Assembly (NCBI RefSeq): GCF_001651875.1
Contig: NZ_LNQB01000083.1
Coordinates: forward strand, 5,130-69,129
Origin: Sinorhizobium saheli
Lineage (GTDB): Bacteria; Pseudomonadota; Alphaproteobacteria; Rhizobiales; Rhizobiaceae
Length of the DNA: 64,000 bases
Direction of reading: 5' to 3'
Numbering within the stretch: the stretch's first letter is position 1; the number at the start of each line of letters is the position of its first letter. The notes under the pieces are model-generated. The model was not told the DNA's origin and made no database searches. It worked only from the letters and a program-made list of their open reading frames with translations. The position numbers were made by a program, and so were the translations under genes. Positions 8,905 through 18,523 of the stretch are shown here, piece by piece.

Positions 8905-10383
8905 ATGAATGCCGAAACGCAACTCAAGGCCAAGGACGACGCGGTCTACGCCGAGGACAACCTCTTGTCCAAGGTTGTTGCCGCGACGCGCCAGACCGAA
9001 CCGGACCGGGCGCAGGACCTGCTGCGTACCCTGACCGACCAGGCCCTCAAGGGCACCGTCAAATACGACCGCAATCTCACGGTCACGCTCAACAACGCCA
9101 TAGCCGAGCTCGACAGGGCAGTTTCGCGCCAGTTGGCCGTGATCATGCAGTCACCGGAATTCACCAAGCTGGAGGGCACCTGGCGAGGCCTGCACTACCT
9201 GGTCAAGAACAGCGAGACGAGCGCCAACCTGAAGATCCGCGTGCTCAATGCCTCGAAGCGGGATCTTGCCAAAGACCTCTCCAAATCCGTGGAGTTCGAC
9301 CAGTCGCGGCTGTTCAAGTCGATCTACGAGGACGAGTTCGGCACCCCCGGCGGCGAGCCGATGGGCACGATCATCGGCGACTACGAATTCGACAACTCGT
9401 TCGAGGACGTCGAATTGCTCCAGGGCATCTCCTCGATCGCCGCCGCCGCCTTCGCCCCCTTCATCTCGGCTGCGAGCCCGCGCATGTTCGGCTTCGAGGA
9501 TTATCGCGAGCTGTCGCGTCCGCGCGACCTGGAAAAAATCTTCGAGACCGTCGAATACGCCAAATGGCGCAGCCTGCGGGAGAGCGACGATTCCCGTTTC
9601 GTCACGCTCGCCCTGCCGCGGGTTCTGTCGCGCATGCCCTATGGCCCGAAGACGAACACCATCGACGAATTCAACTTCGACGAGACGCGCGGTTCGAAGA
9701 CCGGCGAACTGCCGCATGACGCCTATTGCTGGATGAATGCGGCTTACGTCATGGGCACACGGCTGACCGAAGCCTTTGCAAAGAGCGGCTGGTGCACCTC
9801 GATCCGCGGTGCGGAGAATGGCGGCAAGGTGGAGAACCTGCCGATGCACATCTTCTCCAGCGATGACGGCGATCTCGACCTGAAATGCCCGACCGAGGTC
9901 GGCATAACCGACCGCCGCGATGCGGAGCTCGGCAAGCTCGGCTTCCTGCCCCTGTGCCATTACAAGAATACCGACTATGCGGTGTTCTTCGGCGCCCAGA
10001 CGACCCACAAGCCGAAGATCTACGACAAGCCCGAGGCGACCGCCAATGCCGCGGTTTCGGCCCGCCTGCCTTACATGATGGCAACCTCGCGTTTTGCCCA
10101 CTACCTGAAGGTGATGGGCCGCGACAAGATCGGTTCCTTCATGGAGGCGAAGGACTGCGAAACGTGGCTGAACCGGTGGATATCCAACTACGTCAACGCC
10201 AATGACGAGGCGGGCGAGGAGTCCCGCGCCAAGTATCCGCTGCGCGATGCCAAGGTCACCGTGCAGGAAATCCCCGGCAAGCCCGGCTCCTACAATGCCG
10301 TCGCCTGGATGCGCCCCTGGCTGCAGATGGAGGAACTGACCACCTCGCTGCGCATGGTCGCCCGCATTCCATCGAAGAACTGA
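8905..10383 (+). CDS. tssC: TssC (ImpC/VipB), T6SS sheath large subunit
   Basis: The large sheath subunit, 492 aa, the expected length. Family motifs include WRGLHYLVKNSETSANLKIR, FDQSRLFKSIYEDEFGTPGG, IIGDYEFDNSFEDVELLQGI, the FAHYLKVMGRDKIGSFMEA region and the C-terminal PGKPGSYNAVAWMRPWLQME. AAAGGA lies upstream of the ATG. It is followed after 5 bases by a second TssC-family gene. Confidence 0.97.
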   Translation: MNAETQLKAKDDAVYAEDNLLSKVVAATRQTEPDRAQDLLRTLTDQALKGTVKYDRNLTVTLNNAIAELDRAVSRQLAVIMQSPEFTKLEGTWRGLHYLVKNSETSANLKIRVLNASKRDLAKDLSKSVEFDQSRLFKSIYEDEFGTPGGEPMGTIIGDYEFDNSFEDVELLQGISSIAAAAFAPFISAASPRMFGFEDYRELSRPRDLEKIFETVEYAKWRSLRESDDSRFVTLALPRVLSRMPYGPKTNTIDEFNFDETRGSKTGELPHDAYCWMNAAYVMGTRLTEAFAKSGWCTSIRGAENGGKVENLPMHIFSSDDGDLDLKCPTEVGITDRRDAELGKLGFLPLCHYKNTDYAVFFGAQTTHKPKIYDKPEATANAAVSARLPYMMATSRFAHYLKVMGRDKIGSFMEAKDCETWLNRWISNYVNANDEAGEESRAKYPLRDAKVTVQEIPGKPGSYNAVAWMRPWLQMEELTTSLRMVARIPSKN

Positions 10384-10388
10384 TCGGC

Positions 10389-11828
10389 GTGCCCGCGCCG
10401 ACACCCGCGCGGGCCGCCCGTCACTCCGTGGCATCGATGACCGAGACATCAAACATCGTTTGGCGGCGGCGCGTCGATCAGCTCATCACGCTGATCGACG
10501 ATGCGCTCACCCGCCAGGTGAACGCGATCCTGCACAATCCCGATTTCAAGGCGATGGAGGCGAGATGGCGCGGCCTCGCCATGCTCGTCGGCGAGGCGGG
10601 CCGGGCCTCCGACGTCAAGGTCAAGCTTCTGAGCGTCGACTGGCAGACGCTTGCGCGCAGCATGGAAAGGGCGGCGGACTTCGACCAGAGCCACCTTTTC
10701 GAACTCGTCTACAGCCGCGAATTCGGCATGCCCGGCGGAGAGCCCTTCGGCCTCCTCGTCGGCGACTATCATTTCTCGCCAGTCGATCCCGCCGGCGACG
10801 CGATCGGGACGCTCGGCCAGATCGGCATGGTCGCCGCGGCGGCATTCTGCCCCTTCGTCGCCGGCGCCTCGCCGCGCGCCGTCGGGCTCGAGCATTTCGG
10901 CGAACTCGACCGGGTCCATGATTTCTCGTGGCTCGAGCACGACCCTGAGCGGCTGCGCTGGAACAGCCTTCGCCGGCGCGACGATTCCCGCTTCATCGGC
11001 CTCGTCGCCCCTCGCATCCTGATGCGAACGCCGCTTCGGCCGATGGTGCGCGGGCGCGCTGACGGCTTTCCGTTCCGCGAGCACGTCGCGGCAGACGGTT
11101 CGACGCTGCTTTGGGGAAACGGCGCCTTCGCCTTCGCGATGATCGTCATCCGCAACTTCATCGAGTCGGGCTGGTTCGCGGACATACGCGGCGTCAGCCA
11201 GGACGCCGTCGACGGCGGCATGCTGGCGGCCGACCAATTGCCGCCCTATGACTTCGCCACCGAAAGCGAGGGGCTATCGGCGCAGCCACCCGTCGAAGTG
11301 CGCCTGACCAGCGGCCAGGAACAGCAGTTCTGCGACCTGGGGCTGATCCCGCTTTCGACGACCTATCTGTCCGCGGCGGCGATCTTCAATTCCAACCAGT
11401 CGCTTCATGCGCCGCAGACCCTTGGCAACGAGCATGCCCGGCAGAACGCGCGGATAGCGGCGATGCTGCAATATGTGCTCTGCGCCTCGCGCTTCTCGCA
11501 CTATCTCAAGGTCATCATGCGCGACGAAATCGGCCAGCTGGCCGATGCCATCTCGATCCAGCGCCGGCTCGAAGACTGGCTTTCCGGCTATACGCTCGGC
11601 AACGACGACGCCGATCTCAGTCTTCGCGTTCGCCGGCCGCTGCGCTCGGCCGGCGTGACCGTCGCGGAAGTCCCGGGCAAGCCGGGAACCTATTACTGCA
11701 CCGTCCGGCTTCAGCCGCATTTCCAGCTCGACGACGTCTCGACGAGCTTTCATCTCATCGCCGAAACCGCGCAGGCCGGCCGGTCCGCGCCGCCGCCTTC
11801 GGCCTCCGTTCAAAGGATGTCCGCATGA
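10389..11828 (+). CDS. impD: ImpD-type second TssC-family protein
   Basis: A divergent paralogue of the gene just upstream. The shared core is clear: FDQSHLFELVYSREFGMPGG, then EPFGLLVGDYHF, SRFSHYLKVIMRDEIGQL and VPGKPGTYYCTVRLQPHFQL match the TssC equivalents. The N-terminus is about 60 residues shorter than TssC, so the part that contacts TssB and neighbouring subunits is reduced. This second copy corresponds to ImpD of the Rhizobium leguminosarum imp cluster. The start is uncertain: GTG at 10389 follows tssC by 5 bases, while an ATG at 10437 begins MTETSNIVWRRR; neither has a strong ribosome-binding site. The stop overlaps tagJ by 4 bases. Its exact role in the sheath or baseplate is not known to me. 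Confidence 0.9.
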   Translation: MPAPTPARAARHSVASMTETSNIVWRRRVDQLITLIDDALTRQVNAILHNPDFKAMEARWRGLAMLVGEAGRASDVKVKLLSVDWQTLARSMERAADFDQSHLFELVYSREFGMPGGEPFGLLVGDYHFSPVDPAGDAIGTLGQIGMVAAAAFCPFVAGASPRAVGLEHFGELDRVHDFSWLEHDPERLRWNSLRRRDDSRFIGLVAPRILMRTPLRPMVRGRADGFPFREHVAADGSTLLWGNGAFAFAMIVIRNFIESGWFADIRGVSQDAVDGGMLAADQLPPYDFATESEGLSAQPPVEVRLTSGQEQQFCDLGLIPLSTTYLSAAAIFNSNQSLHAPQTLGNEHARQNARIAAMLQYVLCASRFSHYLKVIMRDEIGQLADAISIQRRLEDWLSGYTLGNDDADLSLRVRRPLRSAGVTVAEVPGKPGTYYCTVRLQPHFQLDDVSTSFHLIAETAQAGRSAPPPSASVQRMSA

Positions 11829-12655
11829 GTTTTGCCGCCCGGGTCGCTGAATTCCTCGCTAACGATGCACTGCTCGACGCCATGGACGCGGCGAAATCGC
11901 ATGTGAAGTCGGCGCCGACGGACAAGGCGGCGCGCCACCTCTATATCGACCTTCTGGTCCTCCTCGGCGAATACGAACGCGCGGACGCGCAATGCAGTCT
12001 GGCGGCGGGTTTTGCGCCGGAGGAGACGATGGGATTTGCGCTGCTTCGCAATCAGCTTCGCGCCATGGCGGCGCGTGACGCCTGGTTTGGCGACGCAGCC
12101 GTGCCCGCCTTCCCGCAGGGCCCGAGCGACCTCGACAAGGCCGCCGTCAAGCTCGGCATCGCCCATCGTGCAGGGGCTGCGAGCGAGGCGGTCGTCGCGC
12201 TCGACGAACTGGAGCGCCTGCGCGGCGAGCGGGCGATGCTGTGGAACGGCAAGCCGGTGACGGACCTCCGCGATCTCGACGATCGCACCCCGCACGCGCT
12301 CGAGGTGATCATGACGGGGGGTGCCTATCTCTGGGTCGACTTCACGAAGATCGCCTCGGTCCGGGTCGAGCCGATCGCCCGGCCGCGCGATCTCGCCTTC
12401 CGCCGCGCCGAGTTGACGCTGAACGACGGGGCGGTGGCTTCCGTGCTGCTGCCGGCCATCTATCATGGAACGACGGCGGACGAGCGGCTGCTGCTCGGGC
12501 GCGAAACCGTCTGGATCAGCGAAGGATCGGGCATCACCACCGGCCGTGGCCAGCGTTGCCTGCTCGCCGGCTGCGAACTCGTGTCTTTCCATGACGCCGT
12601 CACCCTCGCGGCCGCTGGAGGCGAAACCGCCGATGCGAGGATTGCCCATGGCTGA
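11825..12655 (+). CDS. tagJ: TagJ (ImpE), T6SS accessory protein
   Basis: TagJ/ImpE proteins associate with the sheath, in some systems binding TssB and aiding ClpV action. The 276-aa protein has an N-terminal TPR-like helical half (KAARHLYIDLLVLLGEYERA) and a C-terminal ImpE domain with ALEVIMTGGAYLWVDFTKIA, RDLAFRRAELTLNDG and LLGRETVWI. The ATG overlaps the preceding stop (ATGA) and the 3' end overlaps tssE by 8 bases, so translation is coupled. Confidence 0.93.
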   Translation: MSFAARVAEFLANDALLDAMDAAKSHVKSAPTDKAARHLYIDLLVLLGEYERADAQCSLAAGFAPEETMGFALLRNQLRAMAARDAWFGDAAVPAFPQGPSDLDKAAVKLGIAHRAGAASEAVVALDELERLRGERAMLWNGKPVTDLRDLDDRTPHALEVIMTGGAYLWVDFTKIASVRVEPIARPRDLAFRRAELTLNDGAVASVLLPAIYHGTTADERLLLGRETVWISEGSGITTGRGQRCLLAGCELVSFHDAVTLAAAGGETADARIAHG

Positions 12656-13160
12656 TCCGCTCGAGCGCTACCGGCCGCGCGATCGCGTCCTTGCACGGTC
12701 GATTCTCGACAGGCTCATCGACGACAGTCCGGATCTCGCCGCCGATCCGCCGGCGAGTCTTGCCGAGCAGGTGCGCGAGATGCGCGAAGCGATCCGCCGC
12801 GACATCGAGGCCCTGCTCAACACCCGGCGTTGCCCGAGGACGCCGCCGACGGTGCTGACCGAACTCGGCGACGCGCTCGTCAACTACGGCGTCGACGGCA
12901 TGGTTTCGGCCAATCTCGTCACCGACGAGTCCAAGGCAAGGCTCGCCCGGATCATCGAGCGGCGGATCGCCCTCTTCGAGACCCGCCTGACGCAGGTCCG
13001 GGTCACCATCCTGAAGAGCCGCTCGCTCGCCGAGCGGGCGCTGCGACTGCGCATCGAGGCGAGCTTCCGGCTGATCGACGGCATGCCGCCGATCAGCTTC
13101 GAATCGGTCATCGATCCCTCCACGCAGCGTTTCATGGTGGAGGGCGCGGCGAATGGCTGA
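12648..13160 (+). CDS. tssE: TssE (ImpF), T6SS baseplate gp25-like protein
   Basis: TssE is the gp25-like wedge component that nucleates sheath polymerisation. The 170-aa product contains EAIRRDIEALLNTRRCPRTP, the conserved TELGDALVNYGVDG, and the C-terminal LRLRIEASFRLIDGMPPISF with SVIDPSTQRFMVEG. The frame is open further upstream inside tagJ, but MADPLERYRPRDR at 12648 matches family starts and gives the usual 8-base overlap arrangement of this operon. Confidence 0.95.
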   Translation: MADPLERYRPRDRVLARSILDRLIDDSPDLAADPPASLAEQVREMREAIRRDIEALLNTRRCPRTPPTVLTELGDALVNYGVDGMVSANLVTDESKARLARIIERRIALFETRLTQVRVTILKSRSLAERALRLRIEASFRLIDGMPPISFESVIDPSTQRFMVEGAANG

Positions 13161-14937
13161 AGGCTTCCTGCAGCGCTACAGCGATGAACTGGCGGCGCTC
13201 CGCCGGCGCGCGGCGCGCTTTGCCGATGCCTTCCCCAAGATCGCCGGCCGCCTGCGCATGACCGGCGACGTCGCCGACGATCCCCATGTCGAGCGGCTGA
13301 TCCAGAGTTTCGCCTATTCCGCGGCCCGTGTGCGCCAGAAGCTCGACGACGAGTTTCCCGAACTGACCGACGGGCTGCTCGAAACGCTCTATCCGCACTA
13401 TCTGGCCCCGTTGCCGTCGATGAGCATCGTCCGTTTCGAGCCGAGCGAGGCCCTCGCGTCAGTGCAGGTGGTCCCGCGCCACACCGAGATCATCGCCGAA
13501 CCGGTGCGCGGCGAAGCCTGCCGGTTCCGTACCACCCAGGATGTCGGGATGGTGCCTGTCGAGATCGCGGCCGCCTCGCTCACCGGCCAGCCGATCGCTG
13601 CACCCGCCTCGCCCTTTGCCGGTGCGGCCGGCTGCCTCCGGCTGTCAGTCCGGCCACGCGACCCGCGTATGGCGCTCGGCGACACCGGCCTCAAGTCCTT
13701 GCGCCTCCATGTCACCTCGCCCTGGCAGCAGGCCGTCCCGCTCCACGAACTCATGGCCAATCACACAATCGGCATCGCGCTCGCCCGGCATGCGGACGAT
13801 ACCGCCCCGGTGTTCCTGCCCGCGACGAGATTGAAACCGCTCGGGTTCGATGCCGACCAATCGATGCTGCCCTACCCGGCCCCGAGCTTCAGCGGCTATC
13901 GCCTGCTCACCGAATTCTTTGCAATGCCGCGCAAATTCCTGTTTCTGGACATTGACGGCCTCGACGCCTGGCGGAGCGCCGCGCCCCTCGACATCTTCAT
14001 CTATCTCGACGCAAGCGACGCCAAACTGGAACGGTCGGTTTCGGCCCGCGATTTCGCGCTGAATGCGACGCCGGTCGTAAACCTCTTCAGGCAGACCTGC
14101 GAACCGGTGCCGCTAGACGGCACCCGCACCGAATATCGGCTGCTGCCGGACGCGCGGCGGCAGACGACGCGCGAGATCTACATGATCGAAAAGGTGCTGC
14201 TCACCGGGCCTGAGGGCAAAGAGGAGAGCTGCCAGCCATTCTTCGGGCGCAGCCAGCGGAGCGGTTCGGCCTCGGTCCACTGGCAGGCCTGCCGACGTTT
14301 CGACGAAGAAGACGGCACATCCGACATGGACATCGCCTTCGTCGATCGGGCGCGCCGATCCGCCGGCCCCCTCGACGCGGTCGCGAGCGTCGATGCCATC
14401 TGCCTCAACCGCGACCTCCCCGAGCAACTGCCCTTCGGCGGCGGCCATCCCTATCTGCAGCTTGTCACCGGCAACGAGGCCGTTTCCACGGTTCATGCCC
14501 TGCTGCCGCCGACCGCGTCGGTCCGGATGAACGAGGAACCGGGGCGCAACTGGCGGCTGATGTCGCACCTCATGCTGAACCACCTCTCGATCTTCGACAA
14601 CGAAGGCGCGGCACTGAAGGACATCCTCTCGCTCTATGCCTTTCGCGACAGTGCGGAAACGCGCCAGCTCATCGACGCCATCCTGCGCATCGAGGCGAAA
14701 GGCTCGGTCGCGCGGCTCGCCGGCGGCGCCATGGTGCCCGGCACCGAGATCGAGCTCACATTCGACCCGGCGGCGATCGACCGCGGCTCCGCCTATCTTT
14801 TCGGCGCGGTGCTGGACCGGTTCTTCTCGCTTTACGCCTCGATCAACAGCTTCACCCGCCTCACCGTGTTGCTGAAGGGCCAGTCGGCGCCGCTTGCGCG
14901 CTGGCCGGCGCGCGCGGCCGAGCGGCCATTGCTCTAG
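13153..14937 (+). CDS. tssF: TssF (ImpG), T6SS baseplate protein
   Basis: Core baseplate wedge protein, 594 aa. The N-terminus FLQRYSDELAALRRRAARFA, followed by DPHVERLIQSFAYSAARVRQ and LTDGLLETLYPHYLAPLPSM, is diagnostic. Later YLQLVTGNEAVSTVHALLPP and RLMSHLMLNHLSIFD match the family. It overlaps tssE by 8 bases and is followed by tssG after 10 bases, as usual for this inseparable pair. Confidence 0.97.
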   Translation: MAEGFLQRYSDELAALRRRAARFADAFPKIAGRLRMTGDVADDPHVERLIQSFAYSAARVRQKLDDEFPELTDGLLETLYPHYLAPLPSMSIVRFEPSEALASVQVVPRHTEIIAEPVRGEACRFRTTQDVGMVPVEIAAASLTGQPIAAPASPFAGAAGCLRLSVRPRDPRMALGDTGLKSLRLHVTSPWQQAVPLHELMANHTIGIALARHADDTAPVFLPATRLKPLGFDADQSMLPYPAPSFSGYRLLTEFFAMPRKFLFLDIDGLDAWRSAAPLDIFIYLDASDAKLERSVSARDFALNATPVVNLFRQTCEPVPLDGTRTEYRLLPDARRQTTREIYMIEKVLLTGPEGKEESCQPFFGRSQRSGSASVHWQACRRFDEEDGTSDMDIAFVDRARRSAGPLDAVASVDAICLNRDLPEQLPFGGGHPYLQLVTGNEAVSTVHALLPPTASVRMNEEPGRNWRLMSHLMLNHLSIFDNEGAALKDILSLYAFRDSAETRQLIDAILRIEAKGSVARLAGGAMVPGTEIELTFDPAAIDRGSAYLFGAVLDRFFSLYASINSFTRLTVLLKGQSAPLARWPARAAERPLL

Positions 14938-14947
14938 GGGTGACGGC

Positions 14948-15988
14948 ATGAGCGATCCTGCTGCAGAAGAGACGGAGATGCTGGCCGCGCTGCTCGAGCG
15001 GGACCCCGGTCGCTTTGAGCCGACCACCGCCTTCCGCGTCGCTCAGTCGGCGGCCGAACTGGCCTTCGAGGGCGTGAATCTGGACGTCAGGTCGCATTCG
15101 GGCGTCTCGCCGGCGGCATTGCCGGTCGGCGCCTTTCGCCGTCGCAAGGGCAAGGCGTCGCTGACGAGCACGCTCGCCGCCCTCACCGGACCGCTCGGCT
15201 CCCTGCCTCCGTTCTACAACGACCTGGTCATGCGCGAGGAGCGCAACCGGTCTCGGGCACTCGGCGCCTTCTTCGACCTGTTCAGCGCCCGCATGAGCGA
15301 ACTCTTCGTGGCCGCCGGCGAAAAATATCGCCTCGCCCGCCGCCTGCGCTGGAGTCGCGACCGCAGCGACAACGCCTTCATCACCAGCCTCTTCGCCCTC
15401 ACCGGTTTCGGTACGGCTCGGCTCAAGGAGAGGAGCGGTGTCGACGAGGACCTGATCCTGCGCTTCAGCGGCTTTTTCGCCGCGCGCACCCGCAACGCCG
15501 CCAACCTTCGCGCGATGCTCCGGGAGTTCACCGGCCTTCCCATCGAAATAGAGCAGTTCCGCGGCCGCTGGCTGGCGATCCCGGTCGAGGAGCGAAGCCA
15601 GCTCGGGCAGCCAGGCGGCATCCAACTGGGCGTAAATGCATCTGCCGGGGCCTTCGTGCAGAATTTCAGCGGCAGTTTCCGCCTCGTCGTCGGTCCGCTC
15701 GACTACCCCGATTACCAGGCGCTCGCACCCGGCGGACGCCGCGTTTCGGAGATATTCGCGCTGACGCGACTCTATGTCGGCGCTGGCCTCGATTTCGACG
15801 TCCAGGTGATCCTGAAGAAGGAACAGATCCCTGAGTGCAGGCTCGGCGATCAAAGCGAACCGGCAAGGCTCGGCTGGAACAGCTGGGCGCGCGTCGCCCC
15901 GGCGGCACAGGACAGCGGCGACGCAATCATCCCCGAGCCGGTCCGCCTCGAGGCCGGCAGCCAGAGCGAGGTCGATAATGCGGCTTGA
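14948..15988 (+). CDS. tssG: TssG (ImpH), T6SS baseplate protein
   Basis: Partner of TssF in the baseplate wedge, 346 aa. Visible family segments are LLERDPGRFEPTTAFRVAQS, LTGPLGSLPPFYNDLVMREE, RSRALGAFFDLFSARMSELF and LDFDVQVILKKEQIP near the C-terminus. I chose ATG 14948 (MSDPAAEETEM), 10 bases after the tssF stop, over an earlier in-frame codon at 14894 that overlaps tssF and does not match the family. The 3' end overlaps tagH by 11 bases. Confidence 0.96.
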   Translation: MSDPAAEETEMLAALLERDPGRFEPTTAFRVAQSAAELAFEGVNLDVRSHSGVSPAALPVGAFRRRKGKASLTSTLAALTGPLGSLPPFYNDLVMREERNRSRALGAFFDLFSARMSELFVAAGEKYRLARRLRWSRDRSDNAFITSLFALTGFGTARLKERSGVDEDLILRFSGFFAARTRNAANLRAMLREFTGLPIEIEQFRGRWLAIPVEERSQLGQPGGIQLGVNASAGAFVQNFSGSFRLVVGPLDYPDYQALAPGGRRVSEIFALTRLYVGAGLDFDVQVILKKEQIPECRLGDQSEPARLGWNSWARVAPAAQDSGDAIIPEPVRLEAGSQSEVDNAA

Positions 15989-17186
15989 ACTCAGGCAGAT
16001 CGCCGGCGAGGCCGTTCGCGCCGGTCAGGAGGGCTGGGCTTTCGAGCGCGGCCGCCGGACGATCGGGCGCGGCGCCGATTGCGATTGGCAGACGCCGGAC
16101 CCGCGCCGTCTCGTCTCCAAGCACCATTGCACCATAGAGCGCGACCGGGAGGGCTTCATCCTTCGCGACCAGAGCGCCAACGGCTCGCTTGTCGACGGGG
16201 TTCAATTGCGCGAAGGCGACTCCGCCCGGTTGAGCGACGGGTCGCGGATCGCATTCGGCGGGCTCGCCTTCTCGGTCCGCATCAGCGGCGAACCCGACCG
16301 CGATCTCGATGATCCCGATACCAGGCTCACGCTCAGCGATGAACCGCTGACCATATCCTCGATCCTCGCCGACGTGGCGCCGGGCGGGTACACGGGCGAC
16401 GGCATTCTCGGCCGGCGCGGCGCCGACTTGACGGATTTGCCGCCCGCCGCGCCGTCGAAAAAAGCCGGCGTCAAGTCCTCGCGCGATGTCGAGATCGGCT
16501 GGGAGGGAGCGCCGCCGATCGACGGCCTGGCGCGGCCGATCCTGCCGGACGACTGGAATGCGGACTTCGACAACAGCAACCGCTACGAACACCAGCCGGC
16601 GCCGCATGTCGCCATTCCCGAGCCCAAGCGGCGGCAAAAATCCGTGCCGGCACCCGACGAGGAAGCGGCGGACGCGACGGTCATCGCGCCAGTCGCCGGC
16701 AAATCCGCCGGCGCTGCCATGTCACCGAGTGCTGCGCTGCACGACGCCTCGCCGCTGCTGAAGCGTCTCGAAAACCTGCTCGACCAGATGGATGAGGCGC
16801 TTGCCGGCGCCTATTCCACCTTCGAGCTCGCTCCTCCGGCCGCGACCGGCGACGACGATTTCCTTGCGGATGATCGGGAGCAGGCGCTTCTCGACCGCCT
16901 TCAAGGGCTGATCGCGCTTCAGATCGGCCTCAACGAGCGGCTGGGGCGGCTCGTCAATGAGGCGAGCCACATGCTGGAGCCGCGCATCATCGAGGCCCGG
17001 GTCGATGCCGAACCGCGCAGGCTGCCGTGGCTCAACGACCGCAGCTATTGGCAGGCCTATCGCGCCCAGTTCGAAAAGGATGAGCGGCAACTCTCCCTGC
17101 GCGAGCTGTTGCGAGCGGCCATGCTCGGAACCGGCGAGGGAGAGGACCACCGTGATACCGCAGGAAGGACACGTCCGGATAAATGA
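15978..17186 (+). CDS. tagH: TagH/Fha (ImpI), T6SS FHA-domain protein
   Basis: A phosphothreonine-reading protein of the T6SS post-translational switch. The N-terminal FHA domain (about residues 20-105) shows RRTIGRGADCDWQTPD, the SKHHC core and QSANGSLVDGVQL. A long low-complexity linker follows, then a C-terminal T6SS-FHA domain with PLLKRLENLLDQMDEAL and LPWLNDRSYWQAYRAQFEKD. Total 402 aa. In Agrobacterium tumefaciens the homologous Fha binds phosphorylated TssL. Its neighbours ppkA and tagF-pppA supply the kinase and phosphatase. The 3' end overlaps tssK by 4 bases. Confidence 0.94.
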   Translation: MRLELRQIAGEAVRAGQEGWAFERGRRTIGRGADCDWQTPDPRRLVSKHHCTIERDREGFILRDQSANGSLVDGVQLREGDSARLSDGSRIAFGGLAFSVRISGEPDRDLDDPDTRLTLSDEPLTISSILADVAPGGYTGDGILGRRGADLTDLPPAAPSKKAGVKSSRDVEIGWEGAPPIDGLARPILPDDWNADFDNSNRYEHQPAPHVAIPEPKRRQKSVPAPDEEAADATVIAPVAGKSAGAAMSPSAALHDASPLLKRLENLLDQMDEALAGAYSTFELAPPAATGDDDFLADDREQALLDRLQGLIALQIGLNERLGRLVNEASHMLEPRIIEARVDAEPRRLPWLNDRSYWQAYRAQFEKDERQLSLRELLRAAMLGTGEGEDHRDTAGRTRPDK

Positions 17187-18523
17187 GACACGAAAACAGA
17201 GTGGCCTGGAGCGAGGGCATGTTCCTTCGCGTACAGCATTTCCAGCAGTCCGATCGCTGGACGGAACGGCTCGTCCGCAGCGCGACCCGTCCCCTCAGCC
17301 CCTATCCCTGGGGCATCGCGGAGATCGGCATCGATCGCAGTGCGCTAGCGATCGGCCAGTTCGCGTTATCGACCCTGCGCGGTATCATGCCGGACGGGAC
17401 CCCCTTCGAGGCGCCGGTCGATGCCGACCTGCCGCCGCCGCTCCCGCTCGACGAGGCGACGAAGAACGCCATCGTCTACCTCGCGCTCCCCGCGCGCCAG
17501 CCCGGCAAGGCGGATATCGCGCTCAATGGTGGCGGCAAGCTCAATCAGGTCCGCATCGTCGCCAGCCACTACGAAGCGCCGGATGCCAATGTGGATACGG
17601 ATTTCATGGCGCCGATCGACGTCGGCCGGCTCGGTCTGAGGTACCTCAAGTCCGGCGACGAGCTTTCCGGCTATGACCTGATCGGGCTTGCCCGCGTCAT
17701 CGAAGTGCGTTCCGACAGGGCGGTCGTGCTCGACCCGGACTATATCGCGCCGAGCCTCAGCTGCGCGGCCGAGCCGCGGCTCAACGAGTTGATCACCGAA
17801 CTGCTCGGCATCGTCCGCCATCGCGCCGCGGCGATTGCCGAGCGCATCGGTGACCCGACGATCCGCGGCACCGCCGAAGTCGGCGACTATTTCCTGCTGC
17901 AGATCCTCAATCGCGCCGATCCGATGCTCAAGCACATCGCCTCGAACGCGACACGGCTGCACCCGATCGTCTTCTACGAGCAATGCATCCAGCTCGCGGG
18001 AGAGCTGGCGACGTTCACCACCGACAGCAAGCGAGCAAGCGACTTTCCGCCCTACCGCCACGACGACCTCAAGGGGACATTCGCCGCGGTCTTCGACGAC
18101 CTGCGCGCCTCGCTGTCGTCGGTGCTGGAGCAGGCCGCCGTTTCGATCGAGCTCATCGAACGCCGCCATGGCGTTCGCGTCGGCATGGTCAACGACCGCT
18201 CGCTCTTGAAGGACGCCGGCTTCGTGCTGGCCGTCAGGGCCGAGATGGAGGCGGAAGAGGTCAGGCGCAAGCTGCCGGCGCAGATCAAGGTCGGACCGGT
18301 CGAGCGCATCGCCGATCTCGTCAATGTGGCGCTCGCCGGCATACCGGTGCGGCCGCTGCCGGTGCTGCCGCGGCAGCTGCCCTACCGCTCCGGCACCGTC
18401 TATTTCGAACTCGACACCAAGAACCCGCTTTGGAAGCAGCTCGACACCTCGGGCGCGATCGCGCTCCATCTCGCCGGCGAGTTTCCCGGGCTTGAAATGG
18501 AACTGTGGGCGCTAAGAGAATGA
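17183..18523 (+). CDS. tssK: TssK (ImpJ), T6SS baseplate-membrane complex linker
   Basis: TssK trimers connect the TssFGE baseplate to the cytoplasmic parts of TssL and TssM. The 446-aa protein starts with the family signature VAWSEGMFLRVQHFQQSDRW and ends with GTVYFELDTKNPLWKQLDTS before ALHLAGEFPGLEMELWAL. The ATG lies inside the end of tagH and the stop overlaps tssL (ATGA), so translation is probably coupled on both sides. Confidence 0.97.
   Translation: MRHENRVAWSEGMFLRVQHFQQSDRWTERLVRSATRPLSPYPWGIAEIGIDRSALAIGQFALSTLRGIMPDGTPFEAPVDADLPPPLPLDEATKNAIVYLALPARQPGKADIALNGGGKLNQVRIVASHYEAPDANVDTDFMAPIDVGRLGLRYLKSGDELSGYDLIGLARVIEVRSDRAVVLDPDYIAPSLSCAAEPRLNELITELLGIVRHRAAAIAERIGDPTIRGTAEVGDYFLLQILNRADPMLKHIASNATRLHPIVFYEQCIQLAGELATFTTDSKRASDFPPYRHDDLKGTFAAVFDDLRASLSSVLEQAAVSIELIERRHGVRVGMVNDRSLLKDAGFVLAVRAEMEAEEVRRKLPAQIKVGPVERIADLVNVALAGIPVRPLPVLPRQLPYRSGTVYFELDTKNPLWKQLDTSGAIALHLAGEFPGLEMELWALRE

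Noticed and set aside
10389-10436. Separate leader peptide before the second TssC-type gene
   Set aside because: The 16 codons are in frame with the following gene and lack a ribosome-binding site; they are either a longer N-terminus or untranslated.
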